From Chloroflexota bacterium (GTDB lineage Bacteria > Chloroflexota > Limnocylindria > Limnocylindrales > CSP1-4), in assembly GCA_017881915.1 (NCBI GenBank), contig JADGQK010000025.1:1-34908 (forward strand): 34,908 nt of DNA, read 5' to 3'. Numbering within the stretch: the stretch's first letter is position 1; every line of letters begins with the position of its first letter. Under the pieces are notes generated by a model. It was not told where the DNA came from. It worked only from the letters and a program-made list of their open reading frames with translations, and did no database searches. Made by a program: the position numbers and the translations under genes. Shown here piece after piece: positions 17,837 through 26,017 of this stretch.

Positions 17837-18972
17837 CGATTCGTCTCGGCAGTCCGGGCGGCTGCCAGCAGGCGCTCGTTCTCGGCCGGGTCGCGGACCG
17901 TCAACCGGAGGCAGTGGGCGAGCGGGTGATCCGCGGGGAACGTGCGTGGCACCAGACCCTCCTTCAACAGCGTTTCGGCGACCGTCGCCGCTCGATCGGC
18001 GTCCTCGAACGGGACGAGCAGGAAGTTCGTGACGCTCGGCTCGGGTTGCCAGCCGGCAGCGCGCAGCCCGTCGGCGAGGCGGGCCCGCTCGCCCTCGACC
18101 CGGGCAAGGTTGGCCGCCAGGACATCGCGCTGGCCGAGGGCCTCCGTGACGATCGTGACCGAGACCGTCGAGACGGATCCCGGTGGGCGGTACGGTTCGA
18201 TCAGGGCGAGCGTCTCCCGGCGTGCGATCGCGAAGCCGACCCGCAGGCCGGCCAGGGCATAGGCTTTGCTGGCGGTGCGCACCACGACGAGCCGCGGATA
18301 GGCCGCCCGTAGACCGACCAGGCTCGCGCCGACGAACTCGCCGTATGCCTCGTCGAGGACCACGATGGGCGCCGCTCGGCCGTCGGCGGCGGCGTCGGCG
18401 GCCAGGTCGCCCAGCAGCCCCTCGATCAGCCCCTCAGGCTCCAGCCGTGCGGTGGGATTGTTCGGGTTGCACAGCCACACGAGCGCGGCCGTGCGCGCTG
18501 CTGAGCGGACCGCAGTCCGGTCGATGGCCCGCCCCGCCTCTGTGCCCAGGCGGGGCACGGCCACCGGCTGCGCCCGGCGCTGCTCGGTCAGGACCCGGTA
18601 CATTACGTAGCTCGGGCTGGGAATGACGGCCTGGTCGCCCTCGCGCAGGAAGGCCTTGGCCGCCAGGTCGAGGATCTCGTCCGCCCCGGCGCCCACGAGG
18701 ATCTCCTTGCTGGGCACGCCGTAGGCGGTCGCTGCGGCCGCAACCAGGCGGCGGTAGTCCGACGGTGGATACTCGGACAGGCTGGTCTCGAACCGTCCCT
18801 TTGCCAGCAGTCGGGCGACCAGGGCCGGAGGGACCGGCGACGTGTTGAGATCGAAGCGCACGATCGTGTCGACGGGCAGGCCGTAGCGCGCCGCGACCTC
18901 CTCGTTCGTTGCCTCCCAGCTGTACGAAGCCGGCGCACGGGGATCGTTCATCGAGGCAGGGCTGGGGCTCAT
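17833..18972 (-). CDS. hisC: Histidinol-phosphate aminotransferase
   Basis: A PLP-dependent fold-type I aminotransferase, 379 residues, that makes histidinol phosphate. It has the substrate segment FDLNTSPVPP, the ring-stacking and binding segments VGAGADEILDL and WLCNPNNPT, VVLDEAYGEF, and the PLP lysine in RTASKAYALAGLRVGF. The frame stays open far upstream inside hisG, so the start is set by context: ATG 18972 overlaps the hisG stop by 4 nt (ATGA). A second ATG at 18951 has no ribosome-binding site. Confidence 0.96.
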   Translation of the reverse strand: MSPSPASMNDPRAPASYSWEATNEEVAARYGLPVDTIVRFDLNTSPVPPALVARLLAKGRFETSLSEYPPSDYRRLVAAAATAYGVPSKEILVGAGADEILDLAAKAFLREGDQAVIPSPSYVMYRVLTEQRRAQPVAVPRLGTEAGRAIDRTAVRSAARTAALVWLCNPNNPTARLEPEGLIEGLLGDLAADAAADGRAAPIVVLDEAYGEFVGASLVGLRAAYPRLVVVRTASKAYALAGLRVGFAIARRETLALIEPYRPPGSVSTVSVTIVTEALGQRDVLAANLARVEGERARLADGLRAAGWQPEPSVTNFLLVPFEDADRAATVAETLLKEGLVPRTFPADHPLAHCLRLTVRDPAENERLLAAARTAETNR

Positions 18973-19829
18973 GCCACGATCTTCTCGATCGGCAGGACCA
19001 GGATCCCCGAGGCGCCGGCCGCCTTGAGCCGGGGGAGCAGGCCCCACACGGCATCGGCTTCGACGACGGCGTGGATCGCGATCATGCCGCCGTGGGCGAG
19101 CGGAATGACCGAGGGCGAGCCGAGTCCGGGCAGGAGGCTGGTCAGCTCGGCCAGCTTGGGGCCGGGCGCGTTCATCATCACGTACTTCTGGCCACGGGCC
19201 GCGATGACCGACGACAGCATCGTGTCGATTGCGGCGAGCTCCCGGGCGCGCTCGATCAGGGCCGCCGGGTTTGCGACCAGGATCGCTTCCGACGCGAGCA
19301 CGTCGCCAACCTGGCGCAGTCCATTCATCACCAGGGTCGAGCCGGTCGACACGAGATCGACGATTGCCTCGGCCAGGCCCAGCCGCGGAGCGACTTCGAC
19401 GGCCCCCGAGATCGGGATCACCTCGACCGCGATCTGCTGCTCGGCGAAGAACCGGCGGGTCGTGTTCGGGTGGGAGGTGGCCACCCGCAGCCCGGCCAAC
19501 TCGTCGATCGAACGGATCTGGCTGTCGGTGGGCACGGCCGCAGCGAGCCGGCAGCGGCCGTAACCCAGGGAGCGGACGCACGGCAAATCGGTGCCAGTCT
19601 CGGTCAGCAGGTCGATCCCGGTGACCCCCAGGTCGGCCACGCCGTCGCCGACGAACTCGATCACGTCGTTCGTGCGCACGAACAGGATGTCGAGCTCGTA
19701 GTTGGACACGCGGGCCACGAGGCTCCGATCGTGTTCCTCGAAGATCAGGCCGGCATCGTGGAGCAGGCGCAGCGTCGGCTCGACGAGACGACCCTTGTTG
19801 GGCACAGCGAGGCGCAGGCGCTCCCTCAT
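18969..19829 (-). CDS. hisG: ATP phosphoribosyltransferase, long form
   Basis: First committed and feedback-regulated step of histidine synthesis. It has 286 residues, beginning MRERLRLAVPNKGRL. The PRPP-binding loop is near AIVDLVSTGSTLVMNGL. The C-terminal 80 or so residues (GGMIAIHAVVEADAVWGLLPRLKAAGASGILVLP) are the ACT-like regulatory domain of long-form HisG, so no separate HisZ is needed and direct histidine inhibition is expected. The frame is open 24 codons further upstream, but ATG 19829 matches the family and overlaps the stop of the regulator gene by 4 nt. Confidence 0.97.
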   Translation of the reverse strand: MRERLRLAVPNKGRLVEPTLRLLHDAGLIFEEHDRSLVARVSNYELDILFVRTNDVIEFVGDGVADLGVTGIDLLTETGTDLPCVRSLGYGRCRLAAAVPTDSQIRSIDELAGLRVATSHPNTTRRFFAEQQIAVEVIPISGAVEVAPRLGLAEAIVDLVSTGSTLVMNGLRQVGDVLASEAILVANPAALIERARELAAIDTMLSSVIAARGQKYVMMNAPGPKLAELTSLLPGLGSPSVIPLAHGGMIAIHAVVEADAVWGLLPRLKAAGASGILVLPIEKIVA

Positions 19830-20140
19830 GCCGGCTCCCCGCCCGCTTCGCGCAGCCGGGCCAGCATCGCCACGTAGCCGCCCTCGCCATGGCGGAACCA
19901 CGAGGCGATCCGGGTGATCGTGGCGGTGCTGGCGCCGGTCCGCCTCGAGATGTCGGCGTAGTGCAGGCCCGCGTCGAGCATCCGGACCACGGCCCAGCGC
20001 TGGGCCAGGTCACGCAGCTCGCCCAGGGTGCACAGATCGCGCAGGAAGTGCTCTGCCTCATCGGGCGTCTCGAGGCGCAGGATGGCCGCGATGAGGGCGG
20101 TCGTGTGCTCGGAACGCCAGTCGTCGTCTGTACTCGCCAT
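19826..20140 (-). CDS. TrpR-like transcriptional regulator (YerC/YecD family), probable histidine-operon repressor
   Basis: A 104-residue all-helical DNA-binding protein of the TrpR/YerC-YecD family. The helix-turn-helix is at about 46-81: LAQRWAVVRMLDAGLHYADI followed by SRRTGASTATITR. ATG 20140 has a good ribosome-binding site (GGGAG, 8 nt away on the minus strand). It is the first gene of the his operon, and its stop overlaps the hisG start by 4 nt. Members of this family have been predicted by comparative genomics to regulate histidine genes in Firmicutes (named HisR there). The position here supports an autoregulated his repressor; histidine as co-effector is inference. Confidence 0.88.
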   Translation of the reverse strand: MASTDDDWRSEHTTALIAAILRLETPDEAEHFLRDLCTLGELRDLAQRWAVVRMLDAGLHYADISRRTGASTATITRIASWFRHGEGGYVAMLARLREAGGEPA

Positions 20141-20226
20141 GGTTGTCACTCCCCGCCCGCGGGTTACGTTGTTGTGGTAGCGTAGTAGCGTGCTAATACG
20201 GTGAGTGCCACGATACAGCGGTTGAG
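20141..20226. promoter_or_regulatory. Divergent his control region with direct repeats and a small palindrome
   Basis: An 86-bp gap between the regulator-his operon (-) and hisA (+). It holds two adjacent 8-bp repeats, GTAGCGTA (20177-20184) and GTAGCGTG (20185-20192), and a palindrome TAGC-GT-GCTA (20186-20195). An extended -10 for hisA, TGCTAATAC (20191-20199), overlaps them. A repressor bound here could control both directions. I could not fix the minus-strand promoter. The sites are seen directly; their use as an operator is inference. Confidence 0.45.
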
Positions 20227-21012
20227 GTGAGGGTGTCAATCGGTTCGGAGCTGGCGGCCGGCACGTCCGAGGAACAGGCGTTCGAGCTCCTGCCGGCGAT
20301 CGACCTGCGCGGCGGCCGGGCGGTCCGGCTGCGTGGCGGCGACTTCGGGGCCGAGACGGTGTTCGGGGAAGACCCGGTTGCCGTAGCCGTTGGTTTCGCG
20401 ACAGCTGGGGCTTCGTGGCTCCATGTGGTCGACCTCGACGGGGCGCGTTCGGGTGGGAGCCGCCAGTCCGGGATGATCGGCCGAATCGTCGCCGCGGTGG
20501 GGGAGGACGTCGCGTGTGAGGTCGCCGGCGGCCTCCGTGACGCGGGCGCGGTCGCCGCGGCGCTGGGCGCCGGCGCTCGCCGGATCGTGGTGGGGACGGC
20601 AGTGCTGCGCCGGCCGGGTTTCGCGGGTGAGCTGGTAGCGGCGCACGGCCGGGAGCGGGTAGCGGTCGCCCTCGATGTTCGGGATGGCCTGGCGGTCGGC
20701 AATGCCTGGCAGGCCGGAGCGCCGGGCGTCCCGGTTGACTCGGCCTTGGCGCGGCTCGCCGACGAAGGCATCGCCACGTTCGAGGTGACGGCGATCAACC
20801 GGGACGGCGGGCTGAGCGGTCCGGACCTGGCGCTGCTCGAGCGGCTCGTCCGTCTCGACCGGGGCTGGATCATCGCTTCGGGCGGGATTCGCTCGATCGA
20901 CGACCTGCTCGCCGTCCGGGCGATCGGCTGTACCGGCGCGATCGTGGGTCGCGCCCTGTACGAAGGCCGGCTCGACCTTGCGGCGGCCGTTGCGACCATG
21001 TCCGACCGGTAG
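20227..21012 (+). CDS. hisA: ProFAR isomerase (HisA)
   Basis: A TIM-barrel isomerase that converts ProFAR to PRFAR, the substrate of HisF-HisH. The first catalytic Asp is in LLPAIDLRGGRAVRL, the second in VALDVRDG. Phosphate-binding loops EVAGGLRD and IIASGGIRS are intact. It has 261 residues from GTG 20227, including about 20 residues before the conserved core; GTG 20233, with GAGG 5 nt upstream, is an equally good start. It is transcribed away from the rest of the pathway, although its product feeds the enzyme encoded in the other operon. It could be PriA-like, with tryptophan-pathway activity, but no residue seen here decides this. Confidence 0.95.
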   Translation: MRVSIGSELAAGTSEEQAFELLPAIDLRGGRAVRLRGGDFGAETVFGEDPVAVAVGFATAGASWLHVVDLDGARSGGSRQSGMIGRIVAAVGEDVACEVAGGLRDAGAVAAALGAGARRIVVGTAVLRRPGFAGELVAAHGRERVAVALDVRDGLAVGNAWQAGAPGVPVDSALARLADEGIATFEVTAINRDGGLSGPDLALLERLVRLDRGWIIASGGIRSIDDLLAVRAIGCTGAIVGRALYEGRLDLAAAVATMSDR

Positions 21013-21029
21013 TCCGAGCGCTCGGGCCC

Positions 21030-21074
21030 CTTGTGCCGCTTGATTCCGCGTGCATGGTCGCTGTGAGCACAAGC
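21030..21074 (+). repeat. Intergenic element, copy 1
   Basis: Read on the plus strand this begins CTTGTGCC and ends ACAAGC, with GATTCC, GCATGG and CGCTG between. The 7-bp ends (CTTGTGC at 21030-21036, GCACAAG at 21067-21073) are inverted repeats around a 30-nt interior. The interior aligns with copy 2 read on the other strand. Confidence 0.6.
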
Positions 21075-21195
21075 GACCGCCCTAAGCCCCCGATCGTCGC
21101 CCATCGTCTGGGTGCGAGCTGGCGGTCGTGCGTCCGCCCGGCCGGATTCGGGCAAGGCGGGTTTGGTGAAGGCGCTCCCATCCCAAGGCATCGGG

Positions 21196-21254
21196 GCTTG
21201 TGCCTCGCCGCTACGCTCGCAGCGTCCATGCAGCAGGAATCGCGAGGCACAAGC
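21196..21254 (-). repeat. Intergenic element, copy 2 (inverted)
   Basis: The ends are a 13-bp perfect inverted repeat (GCTTGTGCCTCGC at 21196-21208, GCGAGGCACAAGC at 21242-21254) with a 33-nt interior that itself holds a small stem ACGCT-cgc-AGCGT. The reverse strand shares CTTGTGCC, GATTCC, GCATGG, CGCTG and GAGC in the same order with copy 1. Copy 2 is longer near its GAGGCACAAG end. Confidence 0.65.
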
Positions 21255-21390
21255 GTTGCCGCGACGCTTGACCAGCGGCGCGATCCTCGCGGCGTGAACC
21301 GCGCGTATGGGGCTGGGCGGCTGCCGAGCCTGGCTGCGCTCGCGCTCGCTGCATGAGCATTCACAGCGCAACCGGCCCGGCGACCCTACC

Positions 21391-21753
21391 TCAGCCCTGG
21401 GCGAAGACCTGCACGGCGCCCGTTTCCGCGTCCACGAAGAGCCACATGGCAGACCCGTAGCTCGGGGACCCGCTGGAGTTACCTGCCTCCGTGACGTCAC
21501 CGGTGATGTTGACGTCCCAGGCCGAGCGCCCAGTGCGGCTCGTTCCAAGGGCCACGCTCAGGACGTGAACGTTGCTGACCGTTGCCCCATCGCCATGCGC
21601 GGTGGCAAAGAACTCGCGGGCGAGCGTAGTGGCTCTCGCCTGGTCGATCTGCTGCGTCCCAATGCGCGGCGATGTCAGGGCGACAACCGCGCCCGTGGCG
21701 ACAATCGCAACCAGGATCAGCAGCCCCGCGAGCCTGGTGGGCCGCCTCCTCAC
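21391..21753 (-). CDS. Small exported or membrane-anchored protein, PepSY-like end
   Basis: I do not recognise a named family with certainty. The 120-residue protein has a basic start (MRRRPTRLAG) and one hydrophobic segment (LLILVAIVATGAVVAL), so it is a signal-anchored or exported protein. The outer part contains WDVNITGDV and ends MWLFVDAETGAVQVFAQG, which resembles the strand pattern of PepSY or other peptidase-propeptide-like domains. The start is GTG 21753, 2 nt after the stop of the EF-G-like gene, so it is probably read on that transcript. Codon use is similar to its neighbours. The call as a real gene is good; its function is unknown. Confidence 0.7.
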   Translation of the reverse strand: MRRRPTRLAGLLILVAIVATGAVVALTSPRIGTQQIDQARATTLAREFFATAHGDGATVSNVHVLSVALGTSRTGRSAWDVNITGDVTEAGNSSGSPSYGSAMWLFVDAETGAVQVFAQG

Positions 21754-21755
21754 CC

Positions 21756-23837
21756 CTAGTGGCCGCCCTCACCTTCACGGCGATGGGCGCTGATCACCTT
21801 CTCGGCGAGGAAGGCCGGCACCTCCTCGTAGCTATCGACCACCGCCGTGAACGTGCCCCGGCCATGGGTCAGTGAGCGCAGCTCCGTGGCGTAGTTGAAC
21901 AGCTCGGCCTGCGGGACATGCGCGCTGACGATCTGGTTCAACCCATCCGTATCCATCCCCAGGACCCGGCCGCGGCGCGTGTTCAGGTCGCGGTTCACGT
22001 CGCCCATGTAGCGCTCGGGCACGGTCACCGAGACGAGCATGATTGGCTCGAGGAGCGCCGGCCGGCACTCCATCACGCCCTTCTTGAGGGCCATTGAGGC
22101 AGCGATCTTGAACGAGAGCTCGTTCGAGTCGACCGGGTGGAATGAGCCGTCGTAGAGCGTCGCCTTGAAGTCGCTCAGGGGGTAGCCCGCCAGCACGCCC
22201 TCGGCGGCAGCGTCACGGACACCCTTCTCGATGCCCGGAAAGTAGTTCTTGGGCACTGAGCCGCCCACCACCCGTTCGGCGAACTCGATGCCGCCACCGG
22301 GATTCGCCTCGAGCTCGATCCAGACGTGGCCAAACATGCCGTGGCCGCCGGTCTGCTTCTTGTACTTGCCCTCGACCTGGGTCTTGCCCCGGATGGTCTC
22401 GCGGTAGGGGACGGTGGGGGTGTGGGTCACGATCGCCGCCCCGAACTTGCGCTTGAGGCGCTCGCCGATCACGGCGATATGCGCCTCGCCCATCGCCACG
22501 AGGAGCTGCTCGCCGGTGGCACTGCGATCCACCCGGACACTCGGTTCCTCCTCGAGCATGCGGGTCAGGGCCGCGCCCATCTTGTCCAGGTCGGCCTTCG
22601 TCTGGGGCTCGATCGCGACGGCGAGTGATGGACTCGGGAAGCGCAGGGGATCGAGCTCGAGCGGGCGCTCACGCGAGCTGAGCGTGTCGCCGGTGGCGGT
22701 GACGGTCAGTTTGGCAACGGCGCCGATCTGGCCGGCCTTCAGCTCAGCGACCGGCTCCTGGTCCTTGCCATGGACCAGCAGGAGCTGGCCGATTCGCTCC
22801 TCCTCGCCGCGGTTGGAATTCCAGACGTGGCCCTGAGCGTGAAGCGTGCCTGAGTAGACTCGCAGGTACGTCAGCCGGCCGACGAACGGGTCAGCGGCCG
22901 TCTTGAACGCCCGGACGAGGAGCGGGCCGGCGGGATCGGCGGGGACGGCGATTGCGTCGCCGGACTTCGGTTCATGGGCCTGGCTGGCCGGCTCGTCGGC
23001 CGGTGAGGGCAGGTAGCGGATGAACGCATCAAGCAGGGCACGCAGGCCGATCCCCCGCAGTGCACTGCCCACGAGGACCGGCGCGAGGATCGACTCCTTG
23101 ACCCCCTTGCGGAGGCACGCCTCGAGCTCGGGGTCGCTCACCTCGGCGCCGTCGAGGTACTTGGCCAGGACGTCGTCGTCGGCCTCTGCCGCGGCCTCCA
23201 GAAGCTGGTCGCGCCGGCGGTCGACCTCGGCGGCGAGCTCAGCCGGGATCGGGATCTCGACTTCCGCCTTGCCGTCCCACTGCCAGGCCCGCCGATGGAC
23301 GAGATCGACGTAACCACTGAAGGTCTCGGCGGCGCCGATCGCCAGGTGGAGCGGAGCGACCTTGTTGCCGAAGGCTGCCCGGAGCGCGTCCAGGGCGGCG
23401 GTCGGGTCGGCGTTCTCGCGATCGGCCTTGTTGATGAAGAAGCAGGCCGCCATGCCGCTCGACCGGCCGAGCTCGACGGCCGTCTCGAGCCCCGCCCCGA
23501 CGCCGCCGCCCGCGTCGACCACGTATAGAACTCCGTCGCACGCGGCGACGGCCGAGACCGTCTCGGCCACGAAGTCCGGATAGCCCGGCGTGTCGACCAT
23601 CGTCACGATCGTGCCGTCGTCGTCGAAGGTGGCCACCGCCAGGCTGAGCGACTCACGCCGCTTCTGCTCCTCGGGCTCGTAGTCGAGGGTGGACGTCCCG
23701 TCGTCCACCCGGCCCAGGCGGGGGATCGCCCCGGCTCGAAAGAGGAGGCTCTCGGCGAGCGTCGTCTTGCCGGCACCAGCATGGCCGGCGAGGACGACGC
23801 TCCGCAGATGGGCGAGGTCAACGCTCTTCGTGGTCAT
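21756..23837 (-). CDS. Elongation factor G-like translational GTPase (EF-G2 type)
   Basis: A 693-residue five-domain translational GTPase. G1 is GHAGAGKT (18-25), G3 is DTPGYPDF (82-89) and G4 is NKAD (135-138). Tyr86 replaces the histidine of DTPGH needed for ribosome-stimulated GTP hydrolysis in canonical EF-G. Switch I reads RRESLSLA rather than RGITI. Both changes fit the EF-G-like subfamily found in mycobacteria (FusA2) and others; the M. smegmatis member was reported to bind GTP without ribosome-dependent GTPase. The domain IV tip (FHPVDSNELSF) and C-terminal domain are present. ATG 23837 has GAGAGGA 9 nt upstream. The main fusA, expected beside rpsG/tuf, is presumably elsewhere. Confidence 0.92.
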   Translation of the reverse strand: MTTKSVDLAHLRSVVLAGHAGAGKTTLAESLLFRAGAIPRLGRVDDGTSTLDYEPEEQKRRESLSLAVATFDDDGTIVTMVDTPGYPDFVAETVSAVAACDGVLYVVDAGGGVGAGLETAVELGRSSGMAACFFINKADRENADPTAALDALRAAFGNKVAPLHLAIGAAETFSGYVDLVHRRAWQWDGKAEVEIPIPAELAAEVDRRRDQLLEAAAEADDDVLAKYLDGAEVSDPELEACLRKGVKESILAPVLVGSALRGIGLRALLDAFIRYLPSPADEPASQAHEPKSGDAIAVPADPAGPLLVRAFKTAADPFVGRLTYLRVYSGTLHAQGHVWNSNRGEEERIGQLLLVHGKDQEPVAELKAGQIGAVAKLTVTATGDTLSSRERPLELDPLRFPSPSLAVAIEPQTKADLDKMGAALTRMLEEEPSVRVDRSATGEQLLVAMGEAHIAVIGERLKRKFGAAIVTHTPTVPYRETIRGKTQVEGKYKKQTGGHGMFGHVWIELEANPGGGIEFAERVVGGSVPKNYFPGIEKGVRDAAAEGVLAGYPLSDFKATLYDGSFHPVDSNELSFKIAASMALKKGVMECRPALLEPIMLVSVTVPERYMGDVNRDLNTRRGRVLGMDTDGLNQIVSAHVPQAELFNYATELRSLTHGRGTFTAVVDSYEEVPAFLAEKVISAHRREGEGGH

Positions 23838-23947
23838 GACGCTCGGTCCTCTCGACTGCTCGCGGCGCACCACGGAGGAGTGGGCGGCGGAGGTCTGTGG
23901 GCTGCGAAAAAGGACGGCTCGGCCGGTTCTCCGGAGCGCTCCGTCCG

Positions 23948-23976
23948 TTGGTCCGGCCATGATAGTCCGCTATACT
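23948..23976 (+). promoter_or_regulatory. Promoter of yebC-ruvC-ruvA, likely leaderless
   Basis: TTGGTC (23948-23953) and TATACT (23971-23976) are spaced by 17 nt. The yebC ATG begins 8 nt after the -10 box, about where transcription should start, and no ribosome-binding site is present. On the minus strand TATCAT (complement of 23959-23964) could be the -10 for the divergent EF-G-like gene, so two promoters may overlap here. Confidence 0.6.
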
Positions 23977-23984
23977 CGGCCGCG

Positions 23985-24728
23985 ATGTCCGGTCATTCCA
24001 AATGGTCCACGATCAAGCGCCAGAAAGGCGTCAACGACGCCAAGCGCGGCGCGATGTTCACCAAGGTCGCCCGTGAGGTTGCGGTGGCAGCCCGGACCGG
24101 CGGCGGCGACCCGGATGCCAACTACCGGCTCCGCCTGGCGATCGAGAAGGCGCGTGCCCTGAACATGCCCGCCGAAAACATCAAGCGGGCGATCGAGAAG
24201 GCGACCGGCGGCGGCGATGCCGAGCAGTACGAGGAGATCACCTACGAGGGCTACGGTCCCGGTGGCGTAGCTGTCCTCGTCGAAGCGGCCACGGACAACC
24301 GCAATCGGACCGCCGCCGAGGTCCGTTCGATCTTCGTCAAGGCCGGCGGCCAGCTCGCCGGGAGCGGTGCCGTGGCCTGGCAGTTCGAGCCGCGCGGCCT
24401 GATCACGGTCGCCTCGGGCGATCCCGACGAGGTCGCCCTTGCCGCGATCGACGCAGGGGCCGAGGACGTCGACACCGCCGCCGACCCGCTCGAGATCTAC
24501 ACCGCCCCGGCGGACCTCGAACGGGTCCGGCGGACGCTGGAACAGAGTGGCGTCGCCGTCGAATCGGCCGAGTCGGCCATGATCGCGAAGCAGACCGTTG
24601 AGCTCGACAGTCACCACGCCCGGCAGGCCCTGCGCCTGGTCGAGCTCCTCGAGGAGCTCGAGGACGTGCAGCGGGTGACGGCGAACTTCGACATTCCGGA
24701 GGACGTCTTCGCCGAAGTCGCCGGATGA
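23985..24728 (+). CDS. yebC: YebC/PmpR-family protein (TACO1-type translation factor)
   Basis: A 247-residue three-domain protein, from [22 protein letters not shown] to the end. The signature [31 protein letters not shown] is intact (split here as [14 protein letters not shown] then [14 protein letters not shown]). The family was long annotated as transcription regulators; recent work ties it to relief of ribosome stalling at proline runs. ATG 23985 follows a TATACT box by 8 nt. The frame is open upstream, but that segment would extend into promoter sequence. Its stop overlaps the ruvC start by 4 nt, and yebC-ruvC-ruvA is a widely conserved order. Confidence 0.97.
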   Translation: MSGHSKWSTIKRQKGVNDAKRGAMFTKVAREVAVAARTGGGDPDANYRLRLAIEKARALNMPAENIKRAIEKATGGGDAEQYEEITYEGYGPGGVAVLVEAATDNRNRTAAEVRSIFVKAGGQLAGSGAVAWQFEPRGLITVASGDPDEVALAAIDAGAEDVDTAADPLEIYTAPADLERVRRTLEQSGVAVESAESAMIAKQTVELDSHHARQALRLVELLEELEDVQRVTANFDIPEDVFAEVAG

Positions 24729-25381
24729 TCGTGCTCGGGATCGATCCCGGGACGGCGGCCCTCGGCTACGGGCTGGTGGAGCAGGTGCCCGGGCGATTGC
24801 GGGCCGTTGACTTCGGCTGCCTGACGACCTCGCCGGACCTGCCCCTGGGTGACCGCCTGCTCGCGATCCATGCCTGCGTCGTCAGCCTGATCGAGAAGCA
24901 CCGGCCGATCCTGGTCGGCGTCGAGCGGCTCTTCTTCAGCCGCAACGTCCAGACCGCGTTCGCCGTGGGCCAGGCCCGCGGGGTCGTCCTGCTGGCGGCC
25001 GCCCAGCACCGGATCCCCGTCCGCGAGGCGACCCCCAACGAGGTCAAGCTTGCCGTCGCCGGCTCGGGCTCGGCGGACAAGGCCCAGGTCCAGCGGATGG
25101 TCGCCGCAATCCTGGGGCTGACCAGCCTGCCGGAGCCCGACGACGCGGCTGATGCGCTGGCCATGGCGATCTGTGTCGCCCATCGAGAGCGGCCCACCGA
25201 TCCGGGAGATCCGGCCGAGGACCGGCTCAAGGCGGCGGTCCTGGATCGCTCGTCGATCGAGCCGATCGTACGCGGCCGGACGCCGTACGAGCGGGCCGTT
25301 CGCGACGCGCTCGCCCGCGAACGGCCCGCTCGGCGGGGACCCGTGGACCCGGCCCCTTCGTCGAATCGGAGCCGGCGATGA
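24725..25381 (+). CDS. ruvC: Holliday junction endonuclease RuvC
   Basis: An RNase H-fold nuclease that cuts Holliday junctions. The catalytic acids are in [15 protein letters not shown] (Asp near residue 6), [15 protein letters not shown] (Glu), and the C-terminal [12 protein letters not shown]. The basic segment [20 protein letters not shown] also fits. It is 218 residues long, about 50 more than the usual 160-175: after the catalytic core comes a charged, Arg/Pro-rich tail with no recognised domain. ATG 24725 overlaps the yebC stop, and its own stop overlaps the ruvA start by 4 nt. Confidence 0.97.
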   Translation: MIVLGIDPGTAALGYGLVEQVPGRLRAVDFGCLTTSPDLPLGDRLLAIHACVVSLIEKHRPILVGVERLFFSRNVQTAFAVGQARGVVLLAAAQHRIPVREATPNEVKLAVAGSGSADKAQVQRMVAAILGLTSLPEPDDAADALAMAICVAHRERPTDPGDPAEDRLKAAVLDRSSIEPIVRGRTPYERAVRDALARERPARRGPVDPAPSSNRSRR

Positions 25382-25968
25382 TCGCCTCGGTCGAGGGCCT
25401 GGTCGGAGCGATCGCGGCCGACTCGCTGGTGGTCGAGGTCGGCGGGATCGGCTACCGGATCCACACTTCGCCGGCGGTGATCGCCGGAGCGACCCCCGGG
25501 ACCAGAATCAGGTTGCATACGTACCACCTCGTCCGGGACGACCTGCAGGCCCTCTACGGCTTCCGATCGCCCGAGGAGCTCGGCTTCTTCAACCTGCTCC
25601 TGTCGGTGACCGGGGTTGGACCCAAGGTCGCCCTGGCGATCACCGGCAGCAGGGCCGTCGCCGACCTCCAGCTGGCGATCATCGAGGGCGACCAGGCCCT
25701 CCTCACCGCGATTCCAGGGATCGGCAAGCGGCTCGCCGAGCGAGTGATCTTCGAGCTCCGGGAGAAGGTTGCTGCGGCCGGGATCAGCGCCTCCGTCGGC
25801 GTGCTGGGCAGCCCCGGCGAGGACGAAGTCGTCGGCGCGCTGCAAGCCCTGGGCTATTCGCTCAGCGAGGCCCGCGACGCGAGCCGCGCAGCCGTTCGCG
25901 ATCCGAGCGGGACCGGCAGTCTCGAGGAACGGGTGAAGGCCGCCCTGCGAACGCTCCTGCGCGATTGA
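25378..25968 (+). CDS. ruvA: Holliday junction branch-migration protein RuvA
   Basis: A tetrameric junction-binding subunit that loads the RuvB motor, 196 residues. The N-terminal OB domain ([20 protein letters not shown]) is followed by two helix-hairpin-helix motifs, [13 protein letters not shown] and [16 protein letters not shown], and by the C-terminal RuvB-contacting domain ([17 protein letters not shown]). ATG 25378 overlaps the ruvC stop by 4 nt. ruvB does not follow directly; it is about 2.6 kb downstream, beyond a divergent regulator-cyclase pair. Confidence 0.97.
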   Translation: MIASVEGLVGAIAADSLVVEVGGIGYRIHTSPAVIAGATPGTRIRLHTYHLVRDDLQALYGFRSPEELGFFNLLLSVTGVGPKVALAITGSRAVADLQLAIIEGDQALLTAIPGIGKRLAERVIFELREKVAAAGISASVGVLGSPGEDEVVGALQALGYSLSEARDASRAAVRDPSGTGSLEERVKAALRTLLRD

Positions 25969-25990
25969 GGCCCGTCCTGTGGCGCGGGCC
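25969..25990. terminator. Hairpin between convergent ruvA and rrf2
   Basis: GGCCCG (25969-25974) and CGGGCC (25985-25990) can pair around a 10-nt loop directly after the ruvA stop. A second small stem, CCTG-gggat-CAGG, follows. It lies between genes that converge, so it could work in both directions. No U-tract is present. Confidence 0.4.
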
Positions 25991-26017
25991 ACGAAAGACC
26001 TGGGGATCAGGCCGCGC

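Larger units (their letters stand above)
21013..21390. other. 378-bp gap with inverted repeat elements, no gene seen
   Basis: Between hisA and the small exported-protein gene no reading frame looks coding. The stretch starts with a perfect palindrome CCGAGCGCTCGG (21014-21025), directly after the hisA stop, and holds two related elements in inverted orientation (listed separately). A further CGCTCGC/TGCATG-containing segment near 21334-21355 may be a third, more degenerate copy. Confidence 0.6.

Noticed and set aside
17833-20061. A 742-codon frame that would fuse hisC to an upstream segment
   Set aside because: The part above 18972 is hisG read out of frame. hisG is intact, and hisC has a proper ATG overlapping the hisG stop.
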